Positions 43,453 through 51,705 of a stretch of 64,000 nt of DNA are shown one piece after another. Made by a program: the position numbers and the translations under genes. Within the stretch, counting starts at the first letter, position 1. Each line of letters begins with the position of its first letter. The notes below the pieces were generated by a model. The model had not been told where the DNA came from, ran no database searches, and worked only from the letters and a program-made list of their open reading frames with translations. Source of the DNA: Martinezella lusitana (GTDB taxonomy: Bacteria; Pseudomonadota; Alphaproteobacteria; Rhizobiales; Rhizobiaceae); the NCBI RefSeq assembly GCF_900094565.1, contig NZ_FMAF01000025.1, positions 28,135 to 92,134 on the forward strand, given 5' to 3'.

Positions 43453-44436
43453 ATGGTGGCGATCGACGTCAATGAACAGAGCCGTCCGTCCGGGACATGG
43501 CTTCGCAAGCTCGCTGGCGCCACTGGCCCGCTCGTTGGACTGCTTGCCTTGTGTGTTTTCCTGAGCGTCAGCACCGATGCCTTTCTGTCGCTTCGCAACG
43601 GCCTCAACATTCTCGATCAGATCACCGTCCTCGGGATCATGGCGGTCGGCATGACCTTCGTCATCCTGATCGGGGGTATTGATCTGTCAGTCGGTTCGGT
43701 GCTTGCCCTGTCCACCATGGTCATGGGTTGGACGGCAAACGTCGCGGGACTGCCGCTGCCTCTCGGAGTTGCTTTCGCGCTCATAGCGTCGGCTGCAAGC
43801 GGGCTGATCGTGGGGCTTCTCGTGACCATGTTTAGGGTGCCCGCCTTCATCGCGACACTTGCCATGATGTCGGCGGCACGCGGCGTGGCGAACATGATCA
43901 CCGACGGACAGCAGATCGTTGGCTTTCCCGACTGGTTCACGATGCTCGCCATCGATCGTCATTTCGGCGTTCTGACGGCAACCGTGTTCCTCATGCTCGC
44001 GGTCGTCCTTGCGGCCTGGGTATTTCTACACTTCCGATCCGAGGGACGCATGCTTTACGCAGTTGGCGGCAATCCGGAAGTTGCCCGTCTTGCCGGCATC
44101 AAGGTGAAGATTGTGACGATCGGGGTCTACATCGCCAGTGCGGTTCTTGCAGGCCTTGCCGGCATTGTGTTGGCCGCCCGTCTCGATTCCGTTCAGCCGT
44201 CGAGCGGCCTCGGCTATGAGTTGGATACGATTGCCGCCGTCGTCATTGGCGGCACGTCGCTTTCAGGCGGATCTGGCGGGATCGGCGGCACGCTCATCGG
44301 CGTCCTGATCATCGGCGTGCTTCGCAACGGCCTCAATCTGCTCAACGTCTCGCCTTTTCTTCAGCAGGTCATCATCGGAGTTGTCATCGTGCTCGCCGTC
44401 GGCGCCGAGACCATTCGCAGGCGACGAGCGGCCTGA
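43453..44436 (+). CDS. Sugar ABC transporter permease (RbsC type)
   Basis: A 327-residue inner-membrane permease of the ribose/xylose/AraH class with about eight to ten hydrophobic helices. The family signature ILIGGIDLSVGSVLALSTMV is at about 73-92, with YAVGGNPEVARLAGI and TIAAVVIGGTSLSGGSGGIG further on. GGGAGGAACG precedes the ATG. With the following binding protein and double ATPase it forms an importer for a monosaccharide or polyol, in the order permease, binding protein, ATPase. Confidence 0.93.
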   Translation: MVAIDVNEQSRPSGTWLRKLAGATGPLVGLLALCVFLSVSTDAFLSLRNGLNILDQITVLGIMAVGMTFVILIGGIDLSVGSVLALSTMVMGWTANVAGLPLPLGVAFALIASAASGLIVGLLVTMFRVPAFIATLAMMSAARGVANMITDGQQIVGFPDWFTMLAIDRHFGVLTATVFLMLAVVLAAWVFLHFRSEGRMLYAVGGNPEVARLAGIKVKIVTIGVYIASAVLAGLAGIVLAARLDSVQPSSGLGYELDTIAAVVIGGTSLSGGSGGIGGTLIGVLIIGVLRNGLNLLNVSPFLQQVIIGVVIVLAVGAETIRRRRAA

Positions 44437-44555
44437 GACTTTCCCGGCCGCGCGCGGCCGGACTTTAAAGAATTCCTCTCCGAAAGGTTTGGAGCGGATC
44501 TCATGACCCAAGGGGGAGGACTTACCCATGGGTGATCAACAAAGGAGGAACTAAA

Positions 44556-45485
44556 ATGAATCTTGCGCGCACTCTGCTCGCTTCGGCTGCTCTCGTCGGC
44601 CTAAGCCTTTCATCGGCGCATGCCGCAGAGGTCAAGAAAATTGGTCTGGCCGTTGCAAACCTTCAGGCGAACTTCTTCAATCAGATCAAGCAGTCCGTCG
44701 AGGACGAGGCCAAGAAGCGCGGCATCCAGGTCGTGACCGTCGATGCCAAGGGCGATGGCCCGACCCAAGTCAACCAGATCCAGGATCTGCTGACCCAGAA
44801 GATCGATGCGCTGATTTATATCCCGGCGGGTGCTGCGGCTGCGAGCGTTCCGGTCAAACTCGCCAAGAACGCCGGCGTTCCCGTCGTCAACGTCGACCGC
44901 AATGCCGAGGGCGCACCGGGCGATACCTTCCTCGCCACGGATTCAGTGTCGTCGGCAAAGGCGGTTTGCGACTACATCCTCAAGGCTGCCGGCGGCAAAG
45001 GCAAGATGGTTATCATTCACGGCCAGAAAGGCACCACGCCGGAAGTAGACCGCAGCAAGGGATGCGCTGAAGCTCTGAAGGCCTATCCGGATGTGAAGAT
45101 CGTTGCTGAGCAGTATTCCAACATCTGGGCTCAGGACGAGGGGTTCCAGATCATGCAGAACATGCTGCAGGCAAACCCGGATGTGTCGATCGTGTTTGCC
45201 CAGGCCGACGCGCTGGCGCTGGGTGCGGCCCAGGCTATCAAGGTCGGAAATCCTTCGCAGAAGATCGTAGTTGGCGGTTTTGACGGAGATACGGCAGCCC
45301 TTGAAGCCCTCGGCAAGGGCGTATTTGACGTGACGGCGACCCAGCAGACGCAGAAGATGGGCCGCGATGCGGTCGCCAATGCGATCAAGCTTGCCTCAGG
45401 CGAAAAAGTGCCCCCTGTCCAGTTGCTCGATGCGACGTTGACGACCAAGGACAATGTGGCCGGTTTCATCGCCAACCATCCTTGA
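44556..45485 (+). CDS. Sugar ABC transporter substrate-binding protein (RbsB type)
   Basis: A protein of 309 residues from the ATG at 44556 (GGAGG seven bases upstream). A Sec signal peptide (RTLLASAALVGLSLSSAHA) leads into a Peripla_BP_4 domain: IGLAVANLQANFFNQIKQSV, VNVDRNAEGAPGD and VVGGFDGDTAALEAL. Ribose-like binding proteins contact the sugar hydroxyls with the aspartates and asparagines in these loops. The periplasmic protein delivers its ligand to the adjacent RbsC-type permease. The ligand is unknown; the kinase/transketolase genes suggest a branched or C4-C5 sugar or polyol. Confidence 0.93.
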   Translation: MNLARTLLASAALVGLSLSSAHAAEVKKIGLAVANLQANFFNQIKQSVEDEAKKRGIQVVTVDAKGDGPTQVNQIQDLLTQKIDALIYIPAGAAAASVPVKLAKNAGVPVVNVDRNAEGAPGDTFLATDSVSSAKAVCDYILKAAGGKGKMVIIHGQKGTTPEVDRSKGCAEALKAYPDVKIVAEQYSNIWAQDEGFQIMQNMLQANPDVSIVFAQADALALGAAQAIKVGNPSQKIVVGGFDGDTAALEALGKGVFDVTATQQTQKMGRDAVANAIKLASGEKVPPVQLLDATLTTKDNVAGFIANHP

Positions 45486-45513
45486 TGCCATCCAAGACTT
45501 GCGGAGGTGTGCT

Positions 45514-46992
45514 GTGACTGATCCGGTTCTGTCCTTGAAGGGCATTTCGAAGCGCTATGGACCGCTCCAGGTTCTGAAAAATGTCAGCCTGGATGTCCAT
45601 GCGGGCGAAGTGCTGGCCCTTCTCGGCGAGAACGGGGCTGGAAAGTCGACGCTTTCAGGCATTATTGCCGGATCACGCACACCTTCCGAAGGTACAATGA
45701 CGTGGCTGGGGCAGCCCTATGCCCCAGCCACTCCAAGAGAGGCGATCGACAAGGGCGTGGTGCTCATCCATCAGGAGCTTCAACTCCTGCCTCACCTTTC
45801 CATCGCGGAAAACGTCTTTATCGGGCGCTGGCCCATGAAAAACGGCGTCGTCGATCGCGCCCAGATGGTTCGGCGCGCTCAAGAGCAGCTCGCTCGGCTC
45901 AATCTACACATACCGGCGACGCGAAAAGTCGCAGGTCTGTCGACCGCAAATCAGCAGTTGATCGAGATTGCCAAGGCCTTGGCGCTGGATGCTAAGCTTC
46001 TTATCCTTGACGAGCCGACCGCGGCCCTTGGCGGGGCCGAGACGGAAGCGCTGTTTGAACAGGTAAGAAAGCTCCGATCCGAGGGCGTCGGGATCATCTA
46101 TATTTCCCATCGCATGGAAGAGATCAAAAAGATCACCGACCGCATCGTCGTTCTTCGCGACGGAGAGCGGGTCCAGGAGTTCGCCGATAGCGCAACACCT
46201 GTGCGCACGATCGTCGAGAGTATGGTCGGACGCTCGCTCGAGCGCATGTTTCCGGCCCTCCCAGAGCCGACCGATCGTCCGGTTCTTCAGGTTTCGGGCC
46301 TGACCTCACCCGACGATTCCTTCCGTGACGTGACGTTTGGCGTGCGGGCCGGAGAAATCCTTGGCATTGCCGGGCTGGTTGGGGCCGGGCGCACGGAACT
46401 TGTCCGTGCCATTTCCGGCGCCGATCCGATCAGCGCCGGCTCGATCCGGCTGGACGGCGAGGAACTGAAGCTTCGTAATCCTGCTGACGCGATCGCTCAT
46501 GGGATCGTCATGGTGCCAGAAGATCGCAAGGAACAGGGCCTGGTCGTCGGCCATCGCATCAGCGAGAACATCATCTACGCCAATCTCGACAAGCTTGGCG
46601 GCCGCTGGATCACATCGCGCGTCAAACGCGCCTTTGCGGAGAAGGCCGTGGCGAAGTTCGGGGTCAAAGGCCGTGCTGAGCAATATGCGTCCGACCTGTC
46701 GGGCGGCAACCAGCAGAAAGTCGTGATCGCGAAGTGGTTGATGCGCGACCCCAAGGTTGTTGTGCTTGACGAACCGACGCGAGGCATCGACGTCGGCGCC
46801 CGCGCAGGCATCTACGATATCATCGTCAATCTCGCTCGCCAGGGCGTTGCGGTCATCGTCGTCAGCTCCGACCTTGAGGAAGTTTTGGGGGTCTCGAACC
46901 GGATCCTGGTTCTGTCCCAAGGCAATCAGACAGGCATACTCGACCGTGACCAGGCAAATGACGTCTCGGTCATGGAATTGGCAACAATTTAA
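45514..46992 (+). CDS. Sugar ABC transporter double ATPase (RbsA type)
   Basis: A protein of 492 residues from a GTG at 45514, which follows GCGGAGG; the longer frame overlaps the binding-protein gene. Two fused ATPase domains are present. The first has Walker A GENGAGKST and Walker B LLILDEPTAALG. The second has the degenerate loop GLVGAGRTEL and signature LSGGNQQKVVIAKWL with VVVLDEPTRGID, as in RbsA, where only one site hydrolyses ATP well. It completes the importer. Confidence 0.94.
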   Translation: MTDPVLSLKGISKRYGPLQVLKNVSLDVHAGEVLALLGENGAGKSTLSGIIAGSRTPSEGTMTWLGQPYAPATPREAIDKGVVLIHQELQLLPHLSIAENVFIGRWPMKNGVVDRAQMVRRAQEQLARLNLHIPATRKVAGLSTANQQLIEIAKALALDAKLLILDEPTAALGGAETEALFEQVRKLRSEGVGIIYISHRMEEIKKITDRIVVLRDGERVQEFADSATPVRTIVESMVGRSLERMFPALPEPTDRPVLQVSGLTSPDDSFRDVTFGVRAGEILGIAGLVGAGRTELVRAISGADPISAGSIRLDGEELKLRNPADAIAHGIVMVPEDRKEQGLVVGHRISENIIYANLDKLGGRWITSRVKRAFAEKAVAKFGVKGRAEQYASDLSGGNQQKVVIAKWLMRDPKVVVLDEPTRGIDVGARAGIYDIIVNLARQGVAVIVVSSDLEEVLGVSNRILVLSQGNQTGILDRDQANDVSVMELATI

Positions 46993-47014
46993 GGAACCAC
47001 AGAAAGGAAGAGCG

Positions 47015-47803
47015 ATGCCGGACATCACTCTTAACGCCCCGAAACTGTTCGACCTCCGTGGCCGGATCGCCATTGTCACGGGCGCTGGCAGTGGAATTGG
47101 GCAACGGATCGCCATCGGTCTTGCGCAATGCGGCGCGGACGTTGCCCTGCTTGACCGGAGAACCGACGACGGCTTGGCGCAGACGGCCAAGCATATACGC
47201 GATGCCGGTCGCCGCGCGATCGAGATCGCCGCGGATGTTACAACCAAGTCTTCGCTGGCTGACGCTGTTGCGCAAACCGAGAGTGAGCTCGGTTCCTTGA
47301 CCCTAGCGGTCAACGCCGCCGGTATTGCGAACGCCAAACCAGCGGAAGAGATGGAGGAAGACCAGTATCAGACCTTGATGGATATCAACCTGAAGGGCAT
47401 CTTCCTGTCGTGCCAGGCAGAGGCACGAGCCATGCTGAAGAATGGTGGCGGTTCGATCGTCAATATCGCGTCCATGTCGGGCGTCATCGTCAACCGCGGT
47501 CTGAGCCAGGTGCATTATAACGCCTCCAAGGCGGGCGTGATCCACATGTCCAAGTCATTGGCGATGGAATGGGTTGACCGCGGCATCCGCGTCAACACGA
47601 TCTCGCCGGGCTACACCGCAACGCCGATGAACACGCGCCCGGAGATGGTCCATCAGACCAAGCTCTTCGAAGAGCAGACGCCAATGCAACGCATGGCCAA
47701 TGTCGACGAGATGGTTGGCCCCGCGGTCTTCCTGCTATCGAACGCCGCCAGCTTCGTCACGGGCGTCGATTTGCTCGTCGACGGCGGCTTTTGCTGCTGG
47801 TGA
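47015..47803 (+). CDS. SDR-family sugar/polyol dehydrogenase (1)
   Basis: A protein of 262 residues from the ATG at 47015 (GAAAGGAAG upstream). Cofactor motif TGAGSGIG, NAAGIANAKP, active site HYNASKAG and NTISPGYTATPM mark a classical SDR related to sorbitol, arabinitol and gluconate dehydrogenases. It follows the sugar importer and directly precedes tpiA. If the transported compound is a polyol, this enzyme would give the ketose for the FGGY kinase. Substrate unproven. Confidence 0.9.
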   Translation: MPDITLNAPKLFDLRGRIAIVTGAGSGIGQRIAIGLAQCGADVALLDRRTDDGLAQTAKHIRDAGRRAIEIAADVTTKSSLADAVAQTESELGSLTLAVNAAGIANAKPAEEMEEDQYQTLMDINLKGIFLSCQAEARAMLKNGGGSIVNIASMSGVIVNRGLSQVHYNASKAGVIHMSKSLAMEWVDRGIRVNTISPGYTATPMNTRPEMVHQTKLFEEQTPMQRMANVDEMVGPAVFLLSNAASFVTGVDLLVDGGFCCW

Positions 47804-47807
47804 ACCC

Positions 47808-48545
47808 ATGCGCAAGCTGATTGCAGGCAACTGGAAAATGAACGGTCTCGCATCCTCCCTGACTGAGATCGAGGCGCTGAGGGGACTAACGGGCAACACG
47901 GCGTGCGATATCGTTGTGTGCCCGCCCCTCACGCTTGTTGAAAAAGCGTTTGAGCGCGCCAAGGGCTCGACGATCGCCATCGGCGCGCAGGATTGCCATG
48001 CGCAGGCGTCCGGTGCCCATACCGGAGACGTTTCTGCCTTCATGCTTGCCGAGGTGGGCGCTCGCTTCGTGATCTTGGGTCATTCCGAACGTCGCTCGAC
48101 CTATCGTGAGACCGATGCAACGGTGGCGGCCAAGGCCGCAATGGCCCATGTGGCAGGATTGACCAGCATTATCTGCGTCGGCGAGACACGCGAGGATCGT
48201 GACGCGGGCAAGGCTATCGATGTTGTTTGCGCCCAGATCGAAGGCTCTGTTCCCCACGGCGCAAACAGTGCCAACACGGCCATCGCCTACGAACCGGTCT
48301 GGGCGATCGGGACCGGCGTTGTTCCGACCGTCGAGCAGATCGAAGAGGTCCATTCCTTCATTCGGCACATGCTCGAAGAACGTCTGGGAGAGGACGGGCG
48401 TCGTGTCAGGATCGTCTACGGAGGGTCTGTGAAGGCATCGAACGCGTCGGCAATTTTTGCAGTTCAAAACGTCGATGGTGCCTTGGTGGGAGGTGCCTCG
48501 CTCAACGCTGCGGAGTTTGCCGGGATCATATCCGTCGCCAATTGA
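47808..48545 (+). CDS. tpiA: Triosephosphate isomerase
   Basis: A 245-residue TIM-barrel enzyme with catalytic lysine in AGNWKMNG, histidine in ILGHSERR, the catalytic glutamate in AYEPVWAIGTG and the phosphate loop YGGSVKASNA. It interconverts dihydroxyacetone phosphate and glyceraldehyde 3-phosphate. Its place inside a sugar regulon, four bases after an SDR, suggests a dedicated second isomerase (often called tpiB in rhizobial polyol operons). It would regenerate the glyceraldehyde 3-phosphate acceptor used by the split transketolase. Confidence 0.93.
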   Translation: MRKLIAGNWKMNGLASSLTEIEALRGLTGNTACDIVVCPPLTLVEKAFERAKGSTIAIGAQDCHAQASGAHTGDVSAFMLAEVGARFVILGHSERRSTYRETDATVAAKAAMAHVAGLTSIICVGETREDRDAGKAIDVVCAQIEGSVPHGANSANTAIAYEPVWAIGTGVVPTVEQIEEVHSFIRHMLEERLGEDGRRVRIVYGGSVKASNASAIFAVQNVDGALVGGASLNAAEFAGIISVAN

Positions 48546-48621
48546 CGTCCGAATAAACGACAGACGTGGGGTCGCCTAGGATCGGCACCCGGCTTGGCTT
48601 ATGCCGCGAAAGGAAGAGAAA

Positions 48622-49404
48622 ATGCAACGCTTTCAAAACAAGACGGTCGTCATCACCGGAGCCAGCCGCGGTATAGGTGCTGCGATCGCCAAACGTTTCG
48701 CCAAGGAGGGTGCAAATCTCGTCGTCTCGGCTAACGAAGACCTGGTGCACTCTGTCGCCGAACAGATCCAGCAAAACGGCGGCAAGGCGATTTCCTTCGT
48801 CGGCGACGTGACAGACAAGACAAGCGTCAAGGCACTCTACGACGCGGCCGAGGCAGCGTTTGGTGGCATCGATGTCTCCATCCAGAACGCCGGCGTCATT
48901 ACCATTGCCAGGATCGAGGATATGACCGAGGACGAATGGGACAAGGTCATGGCCGTCAACACCAAGGGCGTGTTCTTGTGCGCGCAGGAGGCAATTTCAC
49001 GAATGCGCAAGCATGCTCGGGGCGGACGTATCATCAACACGGCGTCCGGTCAGGCGCGCGACGGGTTCATTTTTACGCCCCACTATGCGGCGTCGAAGAT
49101 GGGCGTTGTCGGGATTACGCAAAGCCTGGCAAAGGAAGTTGCCGCCGAAAAGATCACCGTCAATGCGTTCTGCCCGGGCATCATCGAAACCGACATGTGG
49201 GCCTACAACGACCAAGCTTGGGGAAAGCTGCTCGGAAATTACGCGCCCGGCGAACTCATGAAGGAATGGGTGAACGGAATTCCGATGAAACGCGCTGGAT
49301 CTGGCGAAGATGTAGCCGGGCTTGTCACCTTCCTTGCGAGCGACGACGCGGCCTACATTACCGGTCAGACGATCAACGTCGACGGCGGATTGATCATGTC
49401 CTGA
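48622..49404 (+). CDS. SDR-family sugar/polyol dehydrogenase (2)
   Basis: A protein of 260 residues from the ATG at 48622, after AAAGGAAGAG. SDR motifs are TGASRGIG, QNAGVI (a variant of NNAG), active site HYAASKMG and NAFCPGIIETDM. The C-terminus ASDDAAYITGQTINVDGGL is typical of the family. It is the last gene of the importer/tpiA arm and probably gives the pathway a second alcohol-ketone step or works on a stereoisomer. It is only about 30-40% similar by eye to the other SDR of this operon. Confidence 0.9.
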   Translation: MQRFQNKTVVITGASRGIGAAIAKRFAKEGANLVVSANEDLVHSVAEQIQQNGGKAISFVGDVTDKTSVKALYDAAEAAFGGIDVSIQNAGVITIARIEDMTEDEWDKVMAVNTKGVFLCAQEAISRMRKHARGGRIINTASGQARDGFIFTPHYAASKMGVVGITQSLAKEVAAEKITVNAFCPGIIETDMWAYNDQAWGKLLGNYAPGELMKEWVNGIPMKRAGSGEDVAGLVTFLASDDAAYITGQTINVDGGLIMS

Positions 49405-49444
49405 CGAATTGGAAACAGTCTGTTCAATAGGAGAAGTGCCCCAA

Positions 49445-49522
49445 ATGGCTCCGGCGTCAAAGCACCCCTTGCCGGACGGGGTCCCCATCGCCTATGTTGG
49501 TAACGTTCTCAGGGCGGGGTGA
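49445..49522 (+). CDS. Small leader-like open reading frame overlapping the FMN riboswitch
   Basis: AGGAGA stands ten bases before an ATG opening a 25-codon frame (MAPASKHPLPDGVPIAYVGN, then VLRAG) whose stop lies inside the conserved 5' part of the riboswitch. The good ribosome site makes translation possible. It could be a leader peptide coupled to the riboswitch, or the first codons of a gene cut off when the ribB leader was joined here. No similarity is recognised. Confidence 0.3.
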   Translation: MAPASKHPLPDGVPIAYVGNVLRAG

Positions 49523-49650
49523 AATTCCCCACCGGCGGTATTGGGCGAAAGCCCGGAGCCCGCGAGCGCCTTTCGCCGCAAGACGGAAGGGTCAGCAGAT
49601 CCGGTGAGATGCCGGAGCCGACGGTATAGTCCGGATGGAAGAGAGCAATG
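49505..49650 (+). ncRNA. FMN riboswitch (RFN element)
   Basis: The conserved RFN blocks are all present in order: TCAGGGCGGGGTGAAATTCC then CCACCGGCGGTA, AGCCCGCGAGCG, GGTCAGCAGATCCGGTGAGA then TGCCGGAGCCGACGGTATAG, and TCCGGATGGAAGAGAGCA. It binds flavin mononucleotide and lies 115 bp before ribB, whose expression it should shut down at high FMN. No strong intrinsic terminator follows, so control of translation initiation is more likely. Confidence 0.95.
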
Positions 49651-49764
49651 CTGCAAACGCCACCTGTCCGTGGCGGGTCGCATGCTTGTTCGCCCAAGGG
49701 AAACGGTGGCTTCGAAAGAGGTCATGATGCTGCCACGGCAGCTAACCCTTGAAAGGCAAGACAC

Positions 49765-50409
49765 ATGGCAATAGCCAAAATCGAAGATGCAGTCGCAGCC
49801 ATTTCGCGCGGCGAGATCGTGATCGTCGTTGATGATCGGGACCGAGAAAACGAAGGCGATCTCGTGATTGCTTCGGACGCAGTCACCCCCGCAGCGATCA
49901 CGTTCATGATGAACCATGCCCGTGGGCTGATCTGCGTTCCCATGCAGGGCGAGAGGCTCGACGAGCTCGACATCCCGCTGATGGTTCCGCGCAACACGGA
50001 AGTTCTCAAAACCGCTTTCACGGTGTCCGTGGACTATATCCCCGAAACAACGACGGGGATCTCGGCGGCAGACCGGGCTGCGACCGTTCGCGCTCTTATC
50101 ACGCCAGGAACTCAACCTGACGATTTTGCCCGGCCGGGGCACATCTTCCCTCTGCGCGCCCATCCTCTTGGCGTGCTCGGACGTCCCGGACACACAGAGG
50201 CCGCGGTCGATCTGGCAAGACTCGCCGGGCGGGCGCCGTCGGGCGTCATCTGCGAAGTGGCAAACGACGACGGGACGATGGCCCGCCTGCCGGACCTTGA
50301 ACGCTTTGGAGAGCGCCATGGTCTGCTTGTGGTCACGATCGAGGACCTGAAGTCCTATCTGAGCCACAAGCAGCGCGATCTGCTCGACTCGGAACGGTCC
50401 GTCGCTTGA
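49765..50409 (+). CDS. ribB: 3,4-dihydroxy-2-butanone-4-phosphate synthase
   Basis: A 214-residue enzyme converting ribulose 5-phosphate to 3,4-dihydroxy-2-butanone 4-phosphate plus formate for riboflavin synthesis. The acidic metal loop DDRDRENEGDL (near residue 23), the TFMMNHARGLICVPM strand, RPGHIFPL and GRPGHTEAAVDLARLAG are intact. It is a stand-alone RibB without the GTP-cyclohydrolase II half of RibBA. AAAGGCAAG precedes the ATG. The FMN riboswitch controls it. Its substrate, ribulose 5-phosphate, is easily made from the xylulose 5-phosphate that the neighbouring transketolase would yield. Confidence 0.95.
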   Translation: MAIAKIEDAVAAISRGEIVIVVDDRDRENEGDLVIASDAVTPAAITFMMNHARGLICVPMQGERLDELDIPLMVPRNTEVLKTAFTVSVDYIPETTTGISAADRAATVRALITPGTQPDDFARPGHIFPLRAHPLGVLGRPGHTEAAVDLARLAGRAPSGVICEVANDDGTMARLPDLERFGERHGLLVVTIEDLKSYLSHKQRDLLDSERSVA

Positions 50410-50442
50410 TGGTCGCACGGCCCCGGCCCCTATTCCTTGGCT

Positions 50443-50470
50443 ATAGACGGCGGCTTGCGCTGCCGTCTAT
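50443..50470 (+). terminator. Stem-loop after ribB
   Basis: ATAGACGGC / GCCGTCTAT forms a 9-bp perfect stem around a 10-base loop, 34 bp after the ribB stop. It lacks a U-tract and may need Rho. Confidence 0.45.
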
Positions 50471-50685
50471 GCTTGTGAGCATCGAGACCTGCCACGGCAA
50501 TGGACGCGGACTGTCTGCACGGCATGCTCGCCACCAATCCCGAACACTGAACGCGGATATGCAGGCATTCATCCAAAGCTAGTTGGTGCATCCAGAGGAC
50601 AGGGTCCCGGCGTGCGACCCTGCCCCGCAGACAACCCTCACCAAGACCCTGGCTCGAACTTAGTACCAAGCTCGTCAAGAATCCT

Positions 50686-51609
50686 TTAAATCGAAGACTG
50701 CCTTTCAACGTCGCTGCTTTGCCGCAGTTCCTTGATCAAGTCCACGAAGCGGCGCAGCTTCGCCGGGATATTGCGCCTACCAGGATAGTAGAGACATAGC
50801 CCCGGATACGGCGGGGTCCAATCGAAGAGGACCTGCTCCAGCCTTCCGGCAGCGAAGTCGTCTGCGACCTGCCATTCGTTCAGATAGGCGAGCCCGGCTC
50901 CGTCGCGGACCGCCCGGAGCATCAGGTCGCTGTCATCGAGCGTGAGCCTGCCCGGAACGTCGAGCGCGAAGCTCTCTCCCCGACGCTCGAACTCCCAGCG
51001 GTAGATCGCGCCGCTTGCCATTCGGGCGCGGATGCACATGTGGTTCTGGAGATCTGCCGGGACCTGCGGCCTCCCATGACGCTGAAGATATTCGACCGAA
51101 CCGACGATGGCTGGGCGGACGGTGTCGCCGATCGGGACAACGACCATATCAGGGGGAACGGCTTCCCGAATCCTGATCCCGGCGTCGAAGCCCTTGGCGT
51201 TGACGTCGACTAGCGCGCCCTCGGTGACGATTTCTACCGACATTTGCGGGTTCCGGCGCATGTATTCCAGGATTAGCGGCGTCAGGATCATCCGGGTCGC
51301 ACCCACTGATGTGTTGATGCGCAGGGTGCCCGTCGCTTCTGCGCGGTGCTCGTCGACGTGCTCGACGGCGCTACGGATCGCCTCCAGCGCTGGACCGACA
51401 CTTGCCACAAACTGTTCGCCTGCTGCTGAAAGGACGACGCTGCGTGTGGAGCGATTGAACAGTCTGACCCCCATGCGGGTCTCCAGAGCGGCGATCTGCT
51501 GGCTAAGCGACGACGACGAGATTCCTAGCTCGCGAGCCGCAGCTCGAAACCCACCGTGGGAGGAGACGGCGAGAACCGCCTCTAGTTCGGCAAGAGAGCC
51601 ACGCATCAT
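50686..51609 (-). CDS. LysR-family regulator divergent from an aldehyde dehydrogenase
   Basis: A protein of 307 residues from the ATGATG at 51609/51606 (an earlier frame start at 51648 is not better supported). The N-terminal helix-turn-helix LEAVLAVSSHGGFRAAAREL, then GISSSSLSQQIAALETRMG, is typical of LysR. The effector domain follows the AaeR/DmlR-like subgroup (VRPAIVGSVEYLQRHGRP). The divergent aldehyde dehydrogenase starts 96 bp away and is the likely target, with an aldehyde or its parent compound as inducer. Confidence 0.9.
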   Translation of the reverse strand: MMRGSLAELEAVLAVSSHGGFRAAARELGISSSSLSQQIAALETRMGVRLFNRSTRSVVLSAAGEQFVASVGPALEAIRSAVEHVDEHRAEATGTLRINTSVGATRMILTPLILEYMRRNPQMSVEIVTEGALVDVNAKGFDAGIRIREAVPPDMVVVPIGDTVRPAIVGSVEYLQRHGRPQVPADLQNHMCIRARMASGAIYRWEFERRGESFALDVPGRLTLDDSDLMLRAVRDGAGLAYLNEWQVADDFAAGRLEQVLFDWTPPYPGLCLYYPGRRNIPAKLRRFVDLIKELRQSSDVERQSSI

Positions 51610-51705
51610 TGTCCGCAATTCCCTATCAGGCTGAGCATATATGACCAACTTATCAGGACAATCCCGAAATGCCAGATATACCGTAGCAATCCAAAGGAGT
51701 TCGAC

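Noticed and set aside
46306..47337. 343-codon minus-strand open frame
   Set aside because: It is antisense to the RbsA-type ATPase and the following SDR; shadow of real genes.
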